Below are positions 33,453 through 45,251 of a stretch of 64,000 bases of DNA, piece after piece (within the stretch, counting starts at the first letter, position 1; each line of letters begins with the position of its first letter). A program made the translations under genes and the position numbers. The notes beneath the pieces are model-generated. The model saw only the letters and a list, made by a program, of their open reading frames with translations, had not been told where the DNA came from and made no database searches. Origin of the DNA: Prunus persica (taxonomy: Eukaryota > Streptophyta > Magnoliopsida > Rosales > Rosaceae); the NCBI RefSeq assembly GCF_000346465.2, contig NC_034012.1, positions 23,016,719 through 23,080,718 of the forward strand. Direction: 5' to 3'.

Positions 33453-35137
33453 TGAAAAGCTTTGCTTTTATTTTAATAGAACATATGTTAGCGTGCAGGC
33501 TGTCAAATCACGTGCTGATGTTTTTGTATCTACCTAGAAGGGATAACTGGATCTTTAGGTTACTGACTTTATGACTGGAAATTTGGAATTAAACCTCTCA
33601 GCAATGTATGTAATTACTTGATTAACTATATCAAGGAATAGTTTGTCTCTGGTTTGATGTGTATACAGATATCGCTTCTGTCTAAAGAAGACGTCCATTT
33701 GGTGCTGTTGAATGTTTCATGAAGGATGCTGATTTGTTCTAAGTTTTCATGTTAGTTTCACAGAAATTTTAGTGTATCCCTAAGTTGTCAATTGTGCTTC
33801 AATCGTTATGTTTGTTTGATGACAGATTAATGACAGATTAACTTCAGTCTAAGTCGCACAAAGAAGGTTATGTTGGCAAAAGAGAATGGGACAACAGAGA
33901 ATGGGACAAGTGCTGCTTTTTATGTTTTTTGTTTTTTGTTTTTGGTTTATCAAATATTGATTTTGGATCATATCTGCATATAGTCTTCTTTTGGGGGTCA
34001 ATATAAACATCATTAGATGAAGGAGAAGATAGGAACGAGAATTAGAGAGAGGAGTTTTAGGGTTTCGATTCGATTGGAGTTTGTAATCGTGGGGTGGGGA
34101 AAGAGAGGACAATCCAGATATGTACGTATTGCTGGTTACAGAACGGGTTGGAGAGACTATGGTCTGACGAGTTCTTTAAGTTACTAAGGCTACAAGCTAC
34201 CGTTGGATTAATTCAACAAGTGAGATGTGTGTGGTGCTCACAACGCTCAAAATTTGGTCCACGGGTGGGCACTTCTGTATAAAATAAATGAACTTTAAAC
34301 TCGTTTTCTTTGTTTACATGGGAATAGAGTGGGGATATAGGGGAATTTAGGTAGTAAATTTAAGCTTAAGAAATTTTGAACACAAAACTACTGCATCCGA
34401 GGAGTAAGTTACCAATTTAACCTTTTTAGTATAAAAAAATTTGTTGTTTGCTCCCTAATCTGAAGAAATTTTGCCCAAGGATTTAGAAAGCAAAAATAGA
34501 AAAAATGTTAAAATCTTGGTTTCAGAATTTTTCTTCCAAGCCTATTGGCACTCTAGTCTGATGTTTTTGGTCTCATGAAAAAAGAAAAAAAAATTACACC
34601 CACCTTTTTTATTCTGAGAATCCATTTAAAATGTGTTCGTACGAATACAATGCAACATAATACAATGCAAATAATTGACTTTATAATACAATTAATCAAC
34701 TAAGCTAAAAAGATTTGGTAACAAATACCAATATTGTATAATCACGAATGACAAAAACAAATTTGTGTCCAGACAAATTTCACATCAATCATTATTTAAT
34801 TGAAGATGCAAACAGTCTTTACAGCAATCCAATGAAATGATTGGTTTCAGTATACATACGTGCGAACATACATGTTTTTTTTCTTCTGGTTTATCCAACT
34901 TCTTTTTCTCTTTCTTGTTGGGTAGAAGATAATTTGATGCCTTCTCTTTGACTAATTTGAACTTCCGAAAATTGAATAATTTTCCATTTCCGCAAAGAAG
35001 CTATTGAGAAAAATGGTATAGTTAATTGATTTATTGATAAAAATTAAAATCATCTCATTTTCTTGTGGTCTCCAAAACCTAGTCATATAAACTCAGAGCA
35101 AGCTTTTATAGATCTGAATACCTCTCTCCACGAAAAA
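33453..35137. other. Region between KIWI and SRT2, no gene supported
   Basis: The first few hundred bases are probably KIWI 3' UTR. A short block near 34232 (GGTGCTCACAACGCTCAAAA) is repeated almost exactly at 47449, suggesting a shared repeat. The 87-aa minus frame at 33849-34112 has no domain. The two genes are convergent here. Confidence 0.6.
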
Positions 35138-38100
35138 TCAACCAACTGCAGGGACACAGAGGGATCCCATGTCAAGCACTCTGGGTAGAATCTGCAACAA
35201 TGCAAAGCATGTTAAAGTCCACTAAGCTAACACCATTTTGTAGAGCCAGCTGCCAACAAAAACAGCTATACCTCTCCCAGTCGAGCATTGATTTTCAAAG
35301 GTACAAAATCATCGGCACGTGTCACTCCTACATTTACTATTGCAGTAGCAGCACCAGCTTCATGTGCAGCTCTGTAGAAGTTGGAAAGTTAAAGCTACTT
35401 ATCAGAAGGCAAAAAAAGAATGAAATAAATAAATGAATCAAGCCCTCAACAGATAAAACAAAGAATAAACAATAAGGATTTCGTTTCCAATATACTCTTA
35501 TTGTTCAGGAAAAGTCTGTCCTTGATTACATAAGATTTTTGACATCAAGCTGCACCAATTTACTGGAATTATTAAACCTCATCTTGCACCACAACCGAGA
35601 GTGATTATGACATATAGCAATGAACTGACGACACTTCAGTCAATATTCTTGATACGGGTCAACCGGAGAAACTGTCATTCAACTGCATAAGGTGTCCAAA
35701 TTTTTATCCTATATTACCATTGATTAAATTACAAATTTTCTGTTACTTTTTTTTGTCAGAAGTTTACTGTCACTTTAAGGTCTTAGGTACGAGAATTGTG
35801 CAAACCAAGATATGAAAATGACTTCATCAAAAACTAAAATTTACAATGAAAAATATTTAAGCACCTGACAAGCCGGTAAGCAGACATCGTCATTACGGAT
35901 GATCCTAGCACAAGAAAAGCTTCACATTCTTTTGCAGCTTGGATTGTCTTATCAGCTCTATCCTTGGGAACATTATCACCAAAGAAGACAACCTTCAAGA
36001 TCACCATGCAACAAAAAGAGTCCCCTGAGGTTTTATATTTCCAATGTACTTGTACAAGATATTGGAAGTGTTCAGAATCAGAACTATTGCATGAATTGAT
36101 GCAAATGAAAAAGGGTGAAAAATAACGAATAGCGCATGCAAGACAAGGCCATAAATAAGCAACTCTCATTCCAAGCAATGATATCACATTATATGGATAA
36201 TTGTGATAAACTATGTTCTAAAACGCTTGTGCTTTCTTGGGAAAGATAATACACCAAAAAATATTGACAATCCTTAACTTTCAAAAGTAATATTATAATC
36301 AAGTCTGCAAAGAGCATAGAATTCCTGTTTCAGTGAGTGCCAACAGCGATCAGATTTTTAAGGGTTCAAGGAACCAATCATTTTTACGCCAATTTCTATC
36401 CCAAAAAAGAAAAAGACTTTCTTTTACTTTAGTGAAAACTTTGGTCCTTTCGAATGAGATGCTTCTAGATCTTTAAAGTGACTATTGGTCAGGTTCACTC
36501 AATAGACAAGCACCACTATAAAAAAGGTATCACATAAATTCTCTGATAACCTGTTTCTTGTCTTGAAACTTTTCCAGCTTCTGAGAATAATATGCAAGTA
36601 ATATTGATGATTCAACACTATAATAAAGATCACATATAATATGCTTGCACATCTATCGAAGGACCTATGAAAAAAGAAGAACTAAATAAGAACTAAATGA
36701 TTTGCATCACCATTCCTGACATGAAGAAATAGCTACTCTCATTCCTCTCAGTTGCTAAAATTTGAAATTTGCTAGGCAAATGTCTTACATCAGGTTTAAG
36801 CACTCCATTGCACTTTTGACACGTAGGAATGTGAAATTCCTCCTCCCAAAATTTTTCATCAATTTCAATGTCACCGTCAGGTCTCTGCTTCATGCCAAAG
36901 CTCCTTTCTGATCCAGGGTTTCCATAGTCCAAACTCTCAATTGCCTCTGCCCACTGCAGTAAAATCAAGTTTTAATTGCTCATTAGGCCACCATTCTGGT
37001 TAATGCACCACAATGGAAACATGAGTTTGCAACCAAACCAGAGTTTACTTCTATCACTCATGAAATATCTTGAAAATTTTTACTTAGGACACAAAAAAAA
37101 AAAAAATTTAGATATCAAAGAAAGTTCCTGCGGACAAACACAGGCAGCAATATCATCAGTCAGAGAGTCCCAGACTCACAAGAATATATTCAACTGCCCA
37201 TAGATGACACATGTCTATGGAAGAATTTTTAAGCAATTTACCTTTAATTTAGCGGGAAAACAATATAAGACATCTTTTTCCATTCTTTTTTCCAGTATAA
37301 ATCTTCACCACATTCAATATTTCCCAACCCATCCATGGAAGTCAAAGAAGTTCTTGACAACCTAAACATTACAAGGCAAATTTTTTCCAAGGAGGAGGGG
37401 TTAATGTAGGTAAGAATGATGCTATGCAATACAGAACAGTGTCTTGTTATTAAATTCTAGCCAAAGAGTCTCGTTTTTCGGGTAGACTGAAGGTTTATCA
37501 TTGATGAAATGTGAGAATGCTAAAGTGTGTTCAGGGAGGAAGAGCCTTTAGTTAGTAAATTACAAAAGGGGTCAATACCCATAGTCTGGGCAGATTAGAT
37601 TATACTGTTATTTATCAAAGTATTGGTTGTTTCTCAATAAATTAGACTTTTACAGGTTTCTCTCTAGAGATATAGGCTCCGACAACGATTAGAGTAATAT
37701 CATCTAGAGTTATTTTTGTAAGTAGGCTAGATTTCCACTATTTGAATCACATCCACTGTTGTCTTGAGCCATCAGTAACAGTGGGTCTGTTTGCCCAGAA
37801 TTAACTAGTATCTGAGCTTCTAGTGGTCTGAATTTATCACGACATCAATGTTAGGACTAAAATGCCATTCACGAATATTGAAGAGCAAAGTTTAAAAGAC
37901 AATCCTAAAATGATTTCACTAAATATAAATCAAGGGTCTTCATAAAATCCATTTCTTAAACACTAACAAACATGACATTACATTTTAAACAGCCATTAAT
38001 TATCCTCGAATAATAAACTGCACAAGACTAACCTTTGGATTAAGGGCCTTAACTTGGTCCTGAAATAGATCCCGAGGGAAGGAAAAACCACACTCTATAC

Positions 38101-41100
38101 AAACCACAGAATATACAGTCCCATGTAATTCAACTGGGTTACTACCAGCACGGTGATGCAACCTGAAACAAGACAATGAAATTTAGTTCCACAGGCCAGA
38201 AACATCTTTCTTTGAAAAAGTTTGATTTGAAAACTTTTTCTTTTCTAATTTGCAATTGGTTTGGTACTGATTTAGATTTTCTGGGAATCATTTGACTATA
38301 AAACATTGATAGTCTGAGCTTTTAAAAGTTTTCTAGCTGTACGATTCTTTATCTTAATTGAAATCCAGAATGCTGATTTCCACAATTTAGTGTCTTTTCC
38401 TCAATAATCCTTGAAACAACACAGCCCAAGAAACATACAGCTACTTGCCTATCAACATTTTGTGTAATCATACAGTTTATCCTGCCAGCTTTTTCTAGAG
38501 ATGCTAAAGCAATATGAGCTGGACCAGGATGTGCAGCAGTAAACCGTCTCCACCCAGCATAACTCCTTGCCCAATATCGCCTCCGGGCCCGAATTGAACG
38601 GAGAAACTCCTGTTCATCAAAGGCAGCAAAAGCAGAAGTTAAAGGCAGAGTTGTGAGAATATATTATACAACATAAACAGCAGTAAATGAACTCCATCTG
38701 GAAAAGAGTTATAGTAAAAATTAACCATGTTGAAATGTTTTCTTAATTTTTTTTTTTTTAAAAAGGAAGATAATCTTTGTTAAAGACATGTATAAGAAAG
38801 AACGGAGTAGAGACCGATATCACAACGATACATCACGTGAATCTTTTATTGAAGTATTTTGCTAAAAAAATATCATGTGCCGACTAAAAGACATCTATAG
38901 CTAGTATGGAGATGTAAACATAACTTTTCTGCTGAACGGCTCCAGTTCCTTGTTTAAAAGCATGAGTGATGTAATATATTGAATATCACATGCTGACAAC
39001 TTCCTAAACCAGAGGCTGTCCTTCATTGAACATAATTACTTCATAATACTAAACACCTCTCTTTGTTTGCCAAAAAAAAAAGAAAAACAGGAAAAGATGC
39101 CTCTCTTTCCTTTCATCAATTTTAAGAACCAAAAGATAACTTCTATACCAGCATATGTCAAGTTACAAATCCATTCAAAAATGAAATGTTTAACTTTTTA
39201 TTCCAGGTCTGATACATACAGAACAACCATAATTGAAAGCTTTGAAATCAATTATTGGCACCAACTCATTTTCAATTTAGCAAGATTCAAAATATCGTAC
39301 ACTATTTAAAATTTAAATCAATGGTATAAACAGATTCCATGTACTTCCAGCACTCAAATAACTAGTCTATTGGTTAACACCAGGAGAGTATAGACTTATC
39401 ATTATCTCAATTATATAAACTATATGATCAGTATGAGAGTCTTGCTTTTTTCTGTTTAGGGTCTTATTTTATATTATCTAATTTAGCTCACAACTTTTTT
39501 TAAACCATCAAAAGTAAAACTTGAACACTTCTGATGATGTCAACAATGCTAAAGGAGCCCTCACAGCACATGCCTTCTGATCACCTGATGGGTAATTGGT
39601 CTGAAACCAGAGCTATAAGCTCCATTTGGGCTGCAACAGAAGAAAATATCACTTATTAGTATATTATGTATCTCCAATTCACAAAAAAAAAAACTAAGAC
39701 ACCTGAGTTGACTTATTCCTTTCGCTGATTTGCTCCAAAGTACGAACATGCAGCATATCAAATATTGTTGACAATAAAATAGTCAAAAATAGCTTTTACA
39801 GCTCTCAAAGCACATGGATAAAAAGTGCAACCTAGTGGAAAATGCAGGGTCTGGAGAAGGCAGGATGTGCACAGGCTTTACCCATAATTCCAAAGAGGTT
39901 TCTGTGACTCAAATCCATGATACAAGGCCACTTGGAACAAACCATACCATTACGCCAAGGAATATTCTCTCTCAAAATACGTGTATATAACAAATCAATA
40001 CGAATGAAAAGGGCAGGCTTGAAAAGCCATCAACAAATGTTGACTGAACAAGTTAATAGTGCAATAGAGAACATAACGGTTGGAAACCACTACTCAACTT
40101 CATCAACATATTACTGATTAGAGTCAATTCAACAGGCAATAATAGGTCTCACAAAGATAGGTGCAAAAGACGAAGTTAGAAGCAACCTATTTTCAAAAGT
40201 TCAATTTTAAAAGTTCTTCACTATTAAAGAATGCAAAAACAAGGCAGTATGGAACTCATAAGCTTGAACAACCATATTAAAAAAAGAGACAGAACCTTCT
40301 GTAGTCAGGAATTCCACATTCTGTGCTAATTCCAGCTCCTGTCAACACCATGAGCTTGGTACTGCAAGATAGTAAATAAAAGATAAAGGAAAACTGATAA
40401 AGACAAATATTCAACATATGCAGTCAAAAATATAAATATTTTCCAGCACAGAAGAAAAGCTTATATGCAACAAAGAACACAGAATTCAAACCACATAGAT
40501 GAGGGCATCTGATAGACCTTTGATCAAAAAACTGATACAAAAGGTTGACATCTTGCATGCTAGGAGGATCTGAATCAGGAATCAACTTCTTGTCCCTCAA
40601 GAAGCTCGAAGGCACTTTTTCTTCCCTTGTTGATGAGGTGCCTGGGACAGATATTCGATATGAAGTTTGGACAGACCTGACGGAGCCCTGAAAAGAAATG
40701 ACTCTTCTTCTACTACTCGGTAATTGCAAATTTGTGCTACTTGATCGAATAATATCTGTATATATAAAAGAGATTTCAAGAAGATAGAATCAATCATATA
40801 TTCAGATACACCATATTTGCAAAGTAACAAAGTTAGAGTTACTAATACTGTAAACTTTGGTATTTAACATGCCCACACTTGCCTGTCATGATATTCCCCA
40901 GCAGTTCTCTAGCAGTTCTGCAACTCTGGAAATTAAAAGTAAACAATTTGGTTTCGTCAATCCCAGCGGAAATTGAACAAAATGCTAAGGGCAAACCAAA
41001 TGTCTGCTTCCAAAAACTAGTAAAGAATATTGATTTCACCGCAGAATTGCTAAAACAACATTACGAAATAATTTTGCATTATGTGGGCTTCAATTTTGAA

Positions 41101-41482
41101 CAACAACGATAAGAAGTATACTCAAGATGTCTAACATCTTGAACAAATTATTGAAACTTCAACTTCTTTTGTACAAGTATTACTCAAAATATCCAACATG
41201 ATTATATTTCATATGTTTTCTCAAATTTTCTTGAATGCCCAACATGATTACTGTTTCCCATTTTCCTTTTCATGGTCACCTCTAATCATAATTTACAAAA
41301 GAAAAAAAAAGGAACTAGAGAAAACCCAGAAATGTACAAAAATCCAAAATATATCAAGTGCAAGTATGACAGTTAAAAACAAAGTAAAGAAACAAAATGA
41401 AAGGAAGGCGAAGAAAGTGAAAGGGGAAAGGACTCACGGAAGAGCAGGGAAGGTGGGAAGGCAAGCCCATGAGCATGGCCAT
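35138..41482 (-). CDS. SRT2: NAD-dependent protein deacylase SRT2-type (class II sirtuin)
   Basis: Eleven exons (41438-41482, 40883-40925, 40518-40755, 40296-40361, 39585-39630, 38449-38609, 38033-38162, 36789-36953, 35865-35992, 35272-35371, 35138-35191) join to 391 aa. The sirtuin core is complete: NAD loop GAGIS at 117-121, GIPDYRS at 125-131, TQNVDRLHH at 195-203, catalytic His213 in ELHG, zinc cysteines 221/224 and 288/291, FFGDNVP and LGSSVMT further on. Sirtuins remove acyl groups from lysine using NAD; the plant SRT2 group is close to SIRT4 and mainly mitochondrial. The basic, Ser-rich N-terminal ~90 residues before [12 protein letters not shown] fit a transit peptide. Introns 2 and 6 begin with GC (AG/GCAAGT); the others are GT-AG. 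Confidence 0.94.
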
Positions 41483-41874
41483 CGTTCTAGCTTATATTCA
41501 GAAATATTATTTATTGTTGTTGTTTTTATTTGAATTTGATGTTTCTATTTCTGCACTTGAATATGAATGAATCAAAATGGAAGGTGGAGGTTTGCGTTGT
41601 TATTTTGGGTTTGATTTTGATCTCGGCGCGTTTAGCATTGGACTCATCGGTCATCAACTCACGGTTTCTCTTCATGTTTTCGGTCTTTCCTTCGCTTTGT
41701 CCACGTTGCCTACTTCTGCACCGTTTACATAAATAACAAAGGGAACCTTAGGTCCCTTGGCCTCGTGGTCCGGTTTGTTCCGCATAGGGTACAAGTTGGA
41801 TTGGAAATTCAAATTCCGACCAATTCTGATATGAAATTTCTGATTTTGGCGAGTTCAAATCAATTTTTGAAAAA
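41483..41874. other. Upstream region of SRT2
   Basis: Presumed promoter of SRT2 directly left, then AT-rich DNA. No clear TATA box was seen in the first 100 bases. No gene. Confidence 0.5.
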
Positions 41875-42362
41875 TATTTGAATTGTAATTGAAATGTATT
41901 CTGAATTCTGAATTCTGAAATATATTGGGGTTTCAAGCTTATACTACACATACTACACATAATAACAAATTTCAAGTTAAACTAAATTTGACTTAATGGC
42001 CAAATAGACACATACGAGTTATTTCATAAAGGATAACATCTAAGTAATACATATAATGGTTTTTCGAGCTTTGCCATGTGATTTTTCAGTTTTGAGCCAA
42101 TTTTAACCTTCTAATCAATGATCATGTTCAAAATTTTCAACTATTTTCCAAAAATTTCTAAAATATGTAAGTTCTGAAAATTCAGAGTTTTCCAAATTGG
42201 AAAGGATTTGAAAATCTAAATTTTTTTGGATTGGAATTAGAATCCCTTGATTCCAATCCAATTCGTCTGAAACTTAGACATAGTTCCGCATGACTATGCT
42301 TAGGGACTCTCCTGAATTGGCATGGCTTGGTCTAAGCAAGATAAAACTTTTCGGGCTCATTT
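41875..42362. repeat. Direct repeat, copy 1
   Basis: About 490 bp that recurs in the same orientation at 43118-43627 with point changes and small gaps. Shared blocks include AAGTTAAACTAAATTTGACT, the TTTTTCGAGCTTT region and AGATAAAACTTTTCGGGCT at the end. It may be an LTR pair of a small element or a segmental duplication; neither TG/CA ends nor a coding interior could be fixed. Confidence 0.75.
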
Positions 42363-43117
42363 GGTAGGCTTCATTGGACTGTACGAGCTTAAATAACACC
42401 CACTACCCATGTTTGGTGAAGCGATTCTTTAAGTTAAATGAGACTATAAAATCTAGGCCCACTAAAAAAGCCTCCTTCATTCACACAAAATAGAGAGGTG
42501 CGTGGAGGTGCTGCTAAATAACAAAGTCGCTCTTTGGGGCGAGCGAGCCTGCCATTATCCAACTTAGACGCTTGTGCTCTTTCTCTTCAACGTTTATATG
42601 CTCACCTGTACTCACTCAGGTTAGTTGTTAAACTCTATTCCTATCTTTGCACTCTTCTTCTTGATCTCTCTTTCCTTGGTGATATTTGATTGGTTCAATA
42701 TGTTATTTCTTGGTTTGATTTTTAAGTTTTGATTATGTGTTTGTTTGTAGTTAGCTTAATATGAGGCGAATTATGCTAACAATGTATACATCCCAATCGT
42801 CTAAAGTATACATCCCCAAATTTACATCCCACCAGTGGAGAAAAAACCCGATTTACACCTCCCGAAGATGTAAACAAAATATAAAGTGGCTTTACACCCC
42901 TAATGTTACACCCTTGCAATGGAGATGCTCTAAGGTGCTTCATAGAAACTTCAGCAAAAAATAAAAAGCCATAAGTTCTTTAAATCTTTCAAGGCTTTTT
43001 CTTTGTCTGGAAATTATTCTCCAGAGTCATCATGAGACAGTAAAAAAACATTCGATTGGAATAAGCAATAAATTATTATGACGTTCGAAAATTATGAAAT
43101 CCGAAAATTATTGGAAA
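42363..43117. other. Spacer between the two direct repeats
   Basis: About 755 bp with no gene. Near 42905-42940 the sequence CCTTGCAATGGAGATGCTCTAA resembles one end of a Harbinger-type MITE, but the other end was not found. The interior between 42480 and 42760 has a pyrimidine-rich, leader-like composition without a frame. Confidence 0.4.
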
Positions 43118-43627
43118 AAAAATTGGATTGGAATTGGAATGTATTCCAAATTCCGAAATATATTGGGTTTCAAGCTTAGACTACACATAATGACAAATTT
43201 TAAGTTAAACTAAATTTGACTTAATGACCAAATAGACATAGAAGGATTATTTCATAAATGATAACAACATCTAAGCAATACCATATAATAGTTTTTCGAG
43301 CTTTACCGTATGATTTTTCAGTTTTGACCCAATTTTAACCTTTCAAATCAATGAACATGTTTAAAATTTCAATAATTTTCCCAAATTTTCTAAAAAATTT
43401 CAAAATATGTATGTTCCGAAAATTCCACGTTTTTTGAATTAGAATGGATGTTGAAATTTTGAATTTTTTTGGATTGGAATTGGAATTGGAATCCCCTTAT
43501 TCCGATCTTATCCATACGAAAATCAAGTATAGTTCTGCATGACTATCTTGGCATGGATTATGCTTAGGGACTATCCTAAATTGGCTTGGCTTGGTCTAAG
43601 CTAGATAAAACTTTTCGGGCTTGTTTG
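43118..43627. repeat. Direct repeat, copy 2
   Basis: Second copy of the 41875-42362 sequence, same strand, about 1.25 kb downstream. Differences are scattered substitutions and short indels, so the duplication is not recent. Confidence 0.75.
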
Positions 43628-44160
43628 TAATGTGCCTTTAAACCAACCTAATATTAGATCATTTTAGATCAAATTAAAACTCTCGCAAGGGCATGAGTTG
43701 ATTTGTAGTATAGTGAGATGCAATTATGAGTATCGTTCCCACTAAGATTAGTGATCAATTCTAGTTCTTTAACCTAACCTAATGCATGACTCTGTTTATG
43801 GATTTTCAACTTATGACTCAACTAAACTAAACAAGCAAACAAAACAAGAACACTTAAACAAGTAAAGCGAAGTAGAGAAGTGTAGTGTAGCAGAGTCTAA
43901 ACCTAAACTACAATTAAATAAAGATGCAATTAAAACGAAAACAAATTAATCAAACAAGAAAAAGCAAAGTAATGTTTAAAGATAGGGTTATAAGTCGATT
44001 ATGATAATTACTAAGGCATCAGATTCTACCACTAATTCTATGACCCAAGTTTCTAGGATGCAAGTTAACAAATTCAACAAATTTAATTGATGAAGATTAT
44101 GTACCCAAGTCCTTCTTAGGGTACTAAAGCCAAGTTTCCCTAATTTAAGATTACTATCCA
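43628..44160. other. Intergenic, retrotransposon-like relic
   Basis: The stretch around 43675-43770 (CTCGCAAGGGCATGAGTTGA, GTAGTATAGTGAG, ATCGTTCCCACTAAGATTA) has the look of non-coding DNA commonly found next to plant LTR retrotransposon ends. No gene or terminal repeat could be fixed. Confidence 0.3.
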
Positions 44161-44798
44161 TGTTGGAAAAAAAAAATCGTAGGGTACTCTAAAAGGTGTC
44201 TCTCAAATAAAATTATTTGAAGGATCTCTCAACATAAGGGGACTATATATATTTAGCTAATAAAATTGTCAAAAGATGGGCCTTGAGCGGGCTCTTGGGC
44301 TTTGTTGATTTAATTAATATTATTTTTTTATTAAGTAGAAATTCATGTTTAGATAATATCATAATCTAAAATTCGAATTATGTTTTAATAGTTATTACAA
44401 TTATTGAATGAAGAGGTTTCAGACTTCTATATATTGACAATTCATTTAAACCAGTAAATTATAGAATTATATGAAATTGCATTATCATTCTCCACACATA
44501 AACACTTGAAAAATCATATCACTATTCACCAGAAATCAAAGCCACAGTACTTAGGCTTTGATTTGTGATAGTTTAATCCTAGTGGGAAAACTCCTATCGA
44601 ACTAAAAGCACAAGAGGTAGAGGAGAAATATTGTCTAAAGGACATTGCAACTCTGTAGGACTCTATCACCTATCCAAGTCAGTATTTTATATTTGATTAT
44701 ACTACAGTACTGTATTGATTAGATTTTATTATTTATATATAATAGATTTTCATGTTGTTTATTCTATTATTTGGCTTTATCTTGATTGTTCTCCAACA
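44161..44798 (+). repeat. LTR of the truncated Copia
   Basis: A 638-bp segment bounded by the short inverted repeat TGTTGGA/TCCAACA. The interior includes TATATATATTTAG near 44247 and a T-rich 3' part. No second copy exists in the window. Confidence 0.65.
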
Positions 44799-44815
44799 AT
44801 CTTTAGAAAGTAATA

Positions 44816-45251
44816 TGGAACAATCAGGAAGTAAGACCTCTTATGCCGAAAGTGTGAGAAATTCAAAGGCACTGACTTCAAACGTTGGAAATAGAAGATT
44901 TTGTTCTATCTTACAACATTAAACCTAGCCCATATTATGAGACATGATGCCCCTGTGTCGAATGAGAATCTTGCAACCAAAGAGACCGTGGTTGCAATTG
45001 ATGCATGTATACAATCTGAATTCTTGTGTAAGAACTATATCTTGAATGGGCTGGATGATACACTGTATGATGTTTATGCACCATTCAAGATAGTTAGAGA
45101 AGTTTGGGAATCTCTTGAGAAAAAGTATAAAACTGAAGATGTAGGATCCAAGAAATTTATTGTAGGGAGAGTTCTGGACTTCATGATGGTAGATTCCAAA
45201 CCTGTTCTCAAACAAGTTGAAGACCTCCAGAAAATTATCCAAAAAGAATGA
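44816..45251 (+). pseudogene. Copia gag fragment
   Basis: The UBN2-type gag is recognised by FKGTDFKRW, then LFYLTTLNLAHIM, FLCKNYILNGLDDTLYDVY, VWESLEKKYKTEDVGSKKF and VEDLQKII. The ATG at 44816 begins in another frame and an in-frame stop lies at about 44894, so the N-terminal part is broken. It ends at a stop at 45249-45251, just where relatives continue, consistent with 3' truncation. Gag forms the retrotransposon particle; this copy cannot. Confidence 0.7.

Larger units (their letters stand above)
44161..45251 (+). mobile_element. Truncated Copia element: LTR plus broken gag
   Basis: An LTR (44161-44798) with TGTTGGA and TCCAACA ends is followed by ATCTTTAG and a gag fragment that stops at about 45245. 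Protease, integrase, reverse transcriptase and a second LTR are absent. The gag resembles the one at 58545-59017, so both belong to related Copia lineages. Confidence 0.75.

Noticed and set aside
42905..42940. Harbinger-type MITE end
   Set aside because: A single end resembling GAGCATCTCCATTGCAAGG; no inverted partner or TTA pair found within 1 kb.
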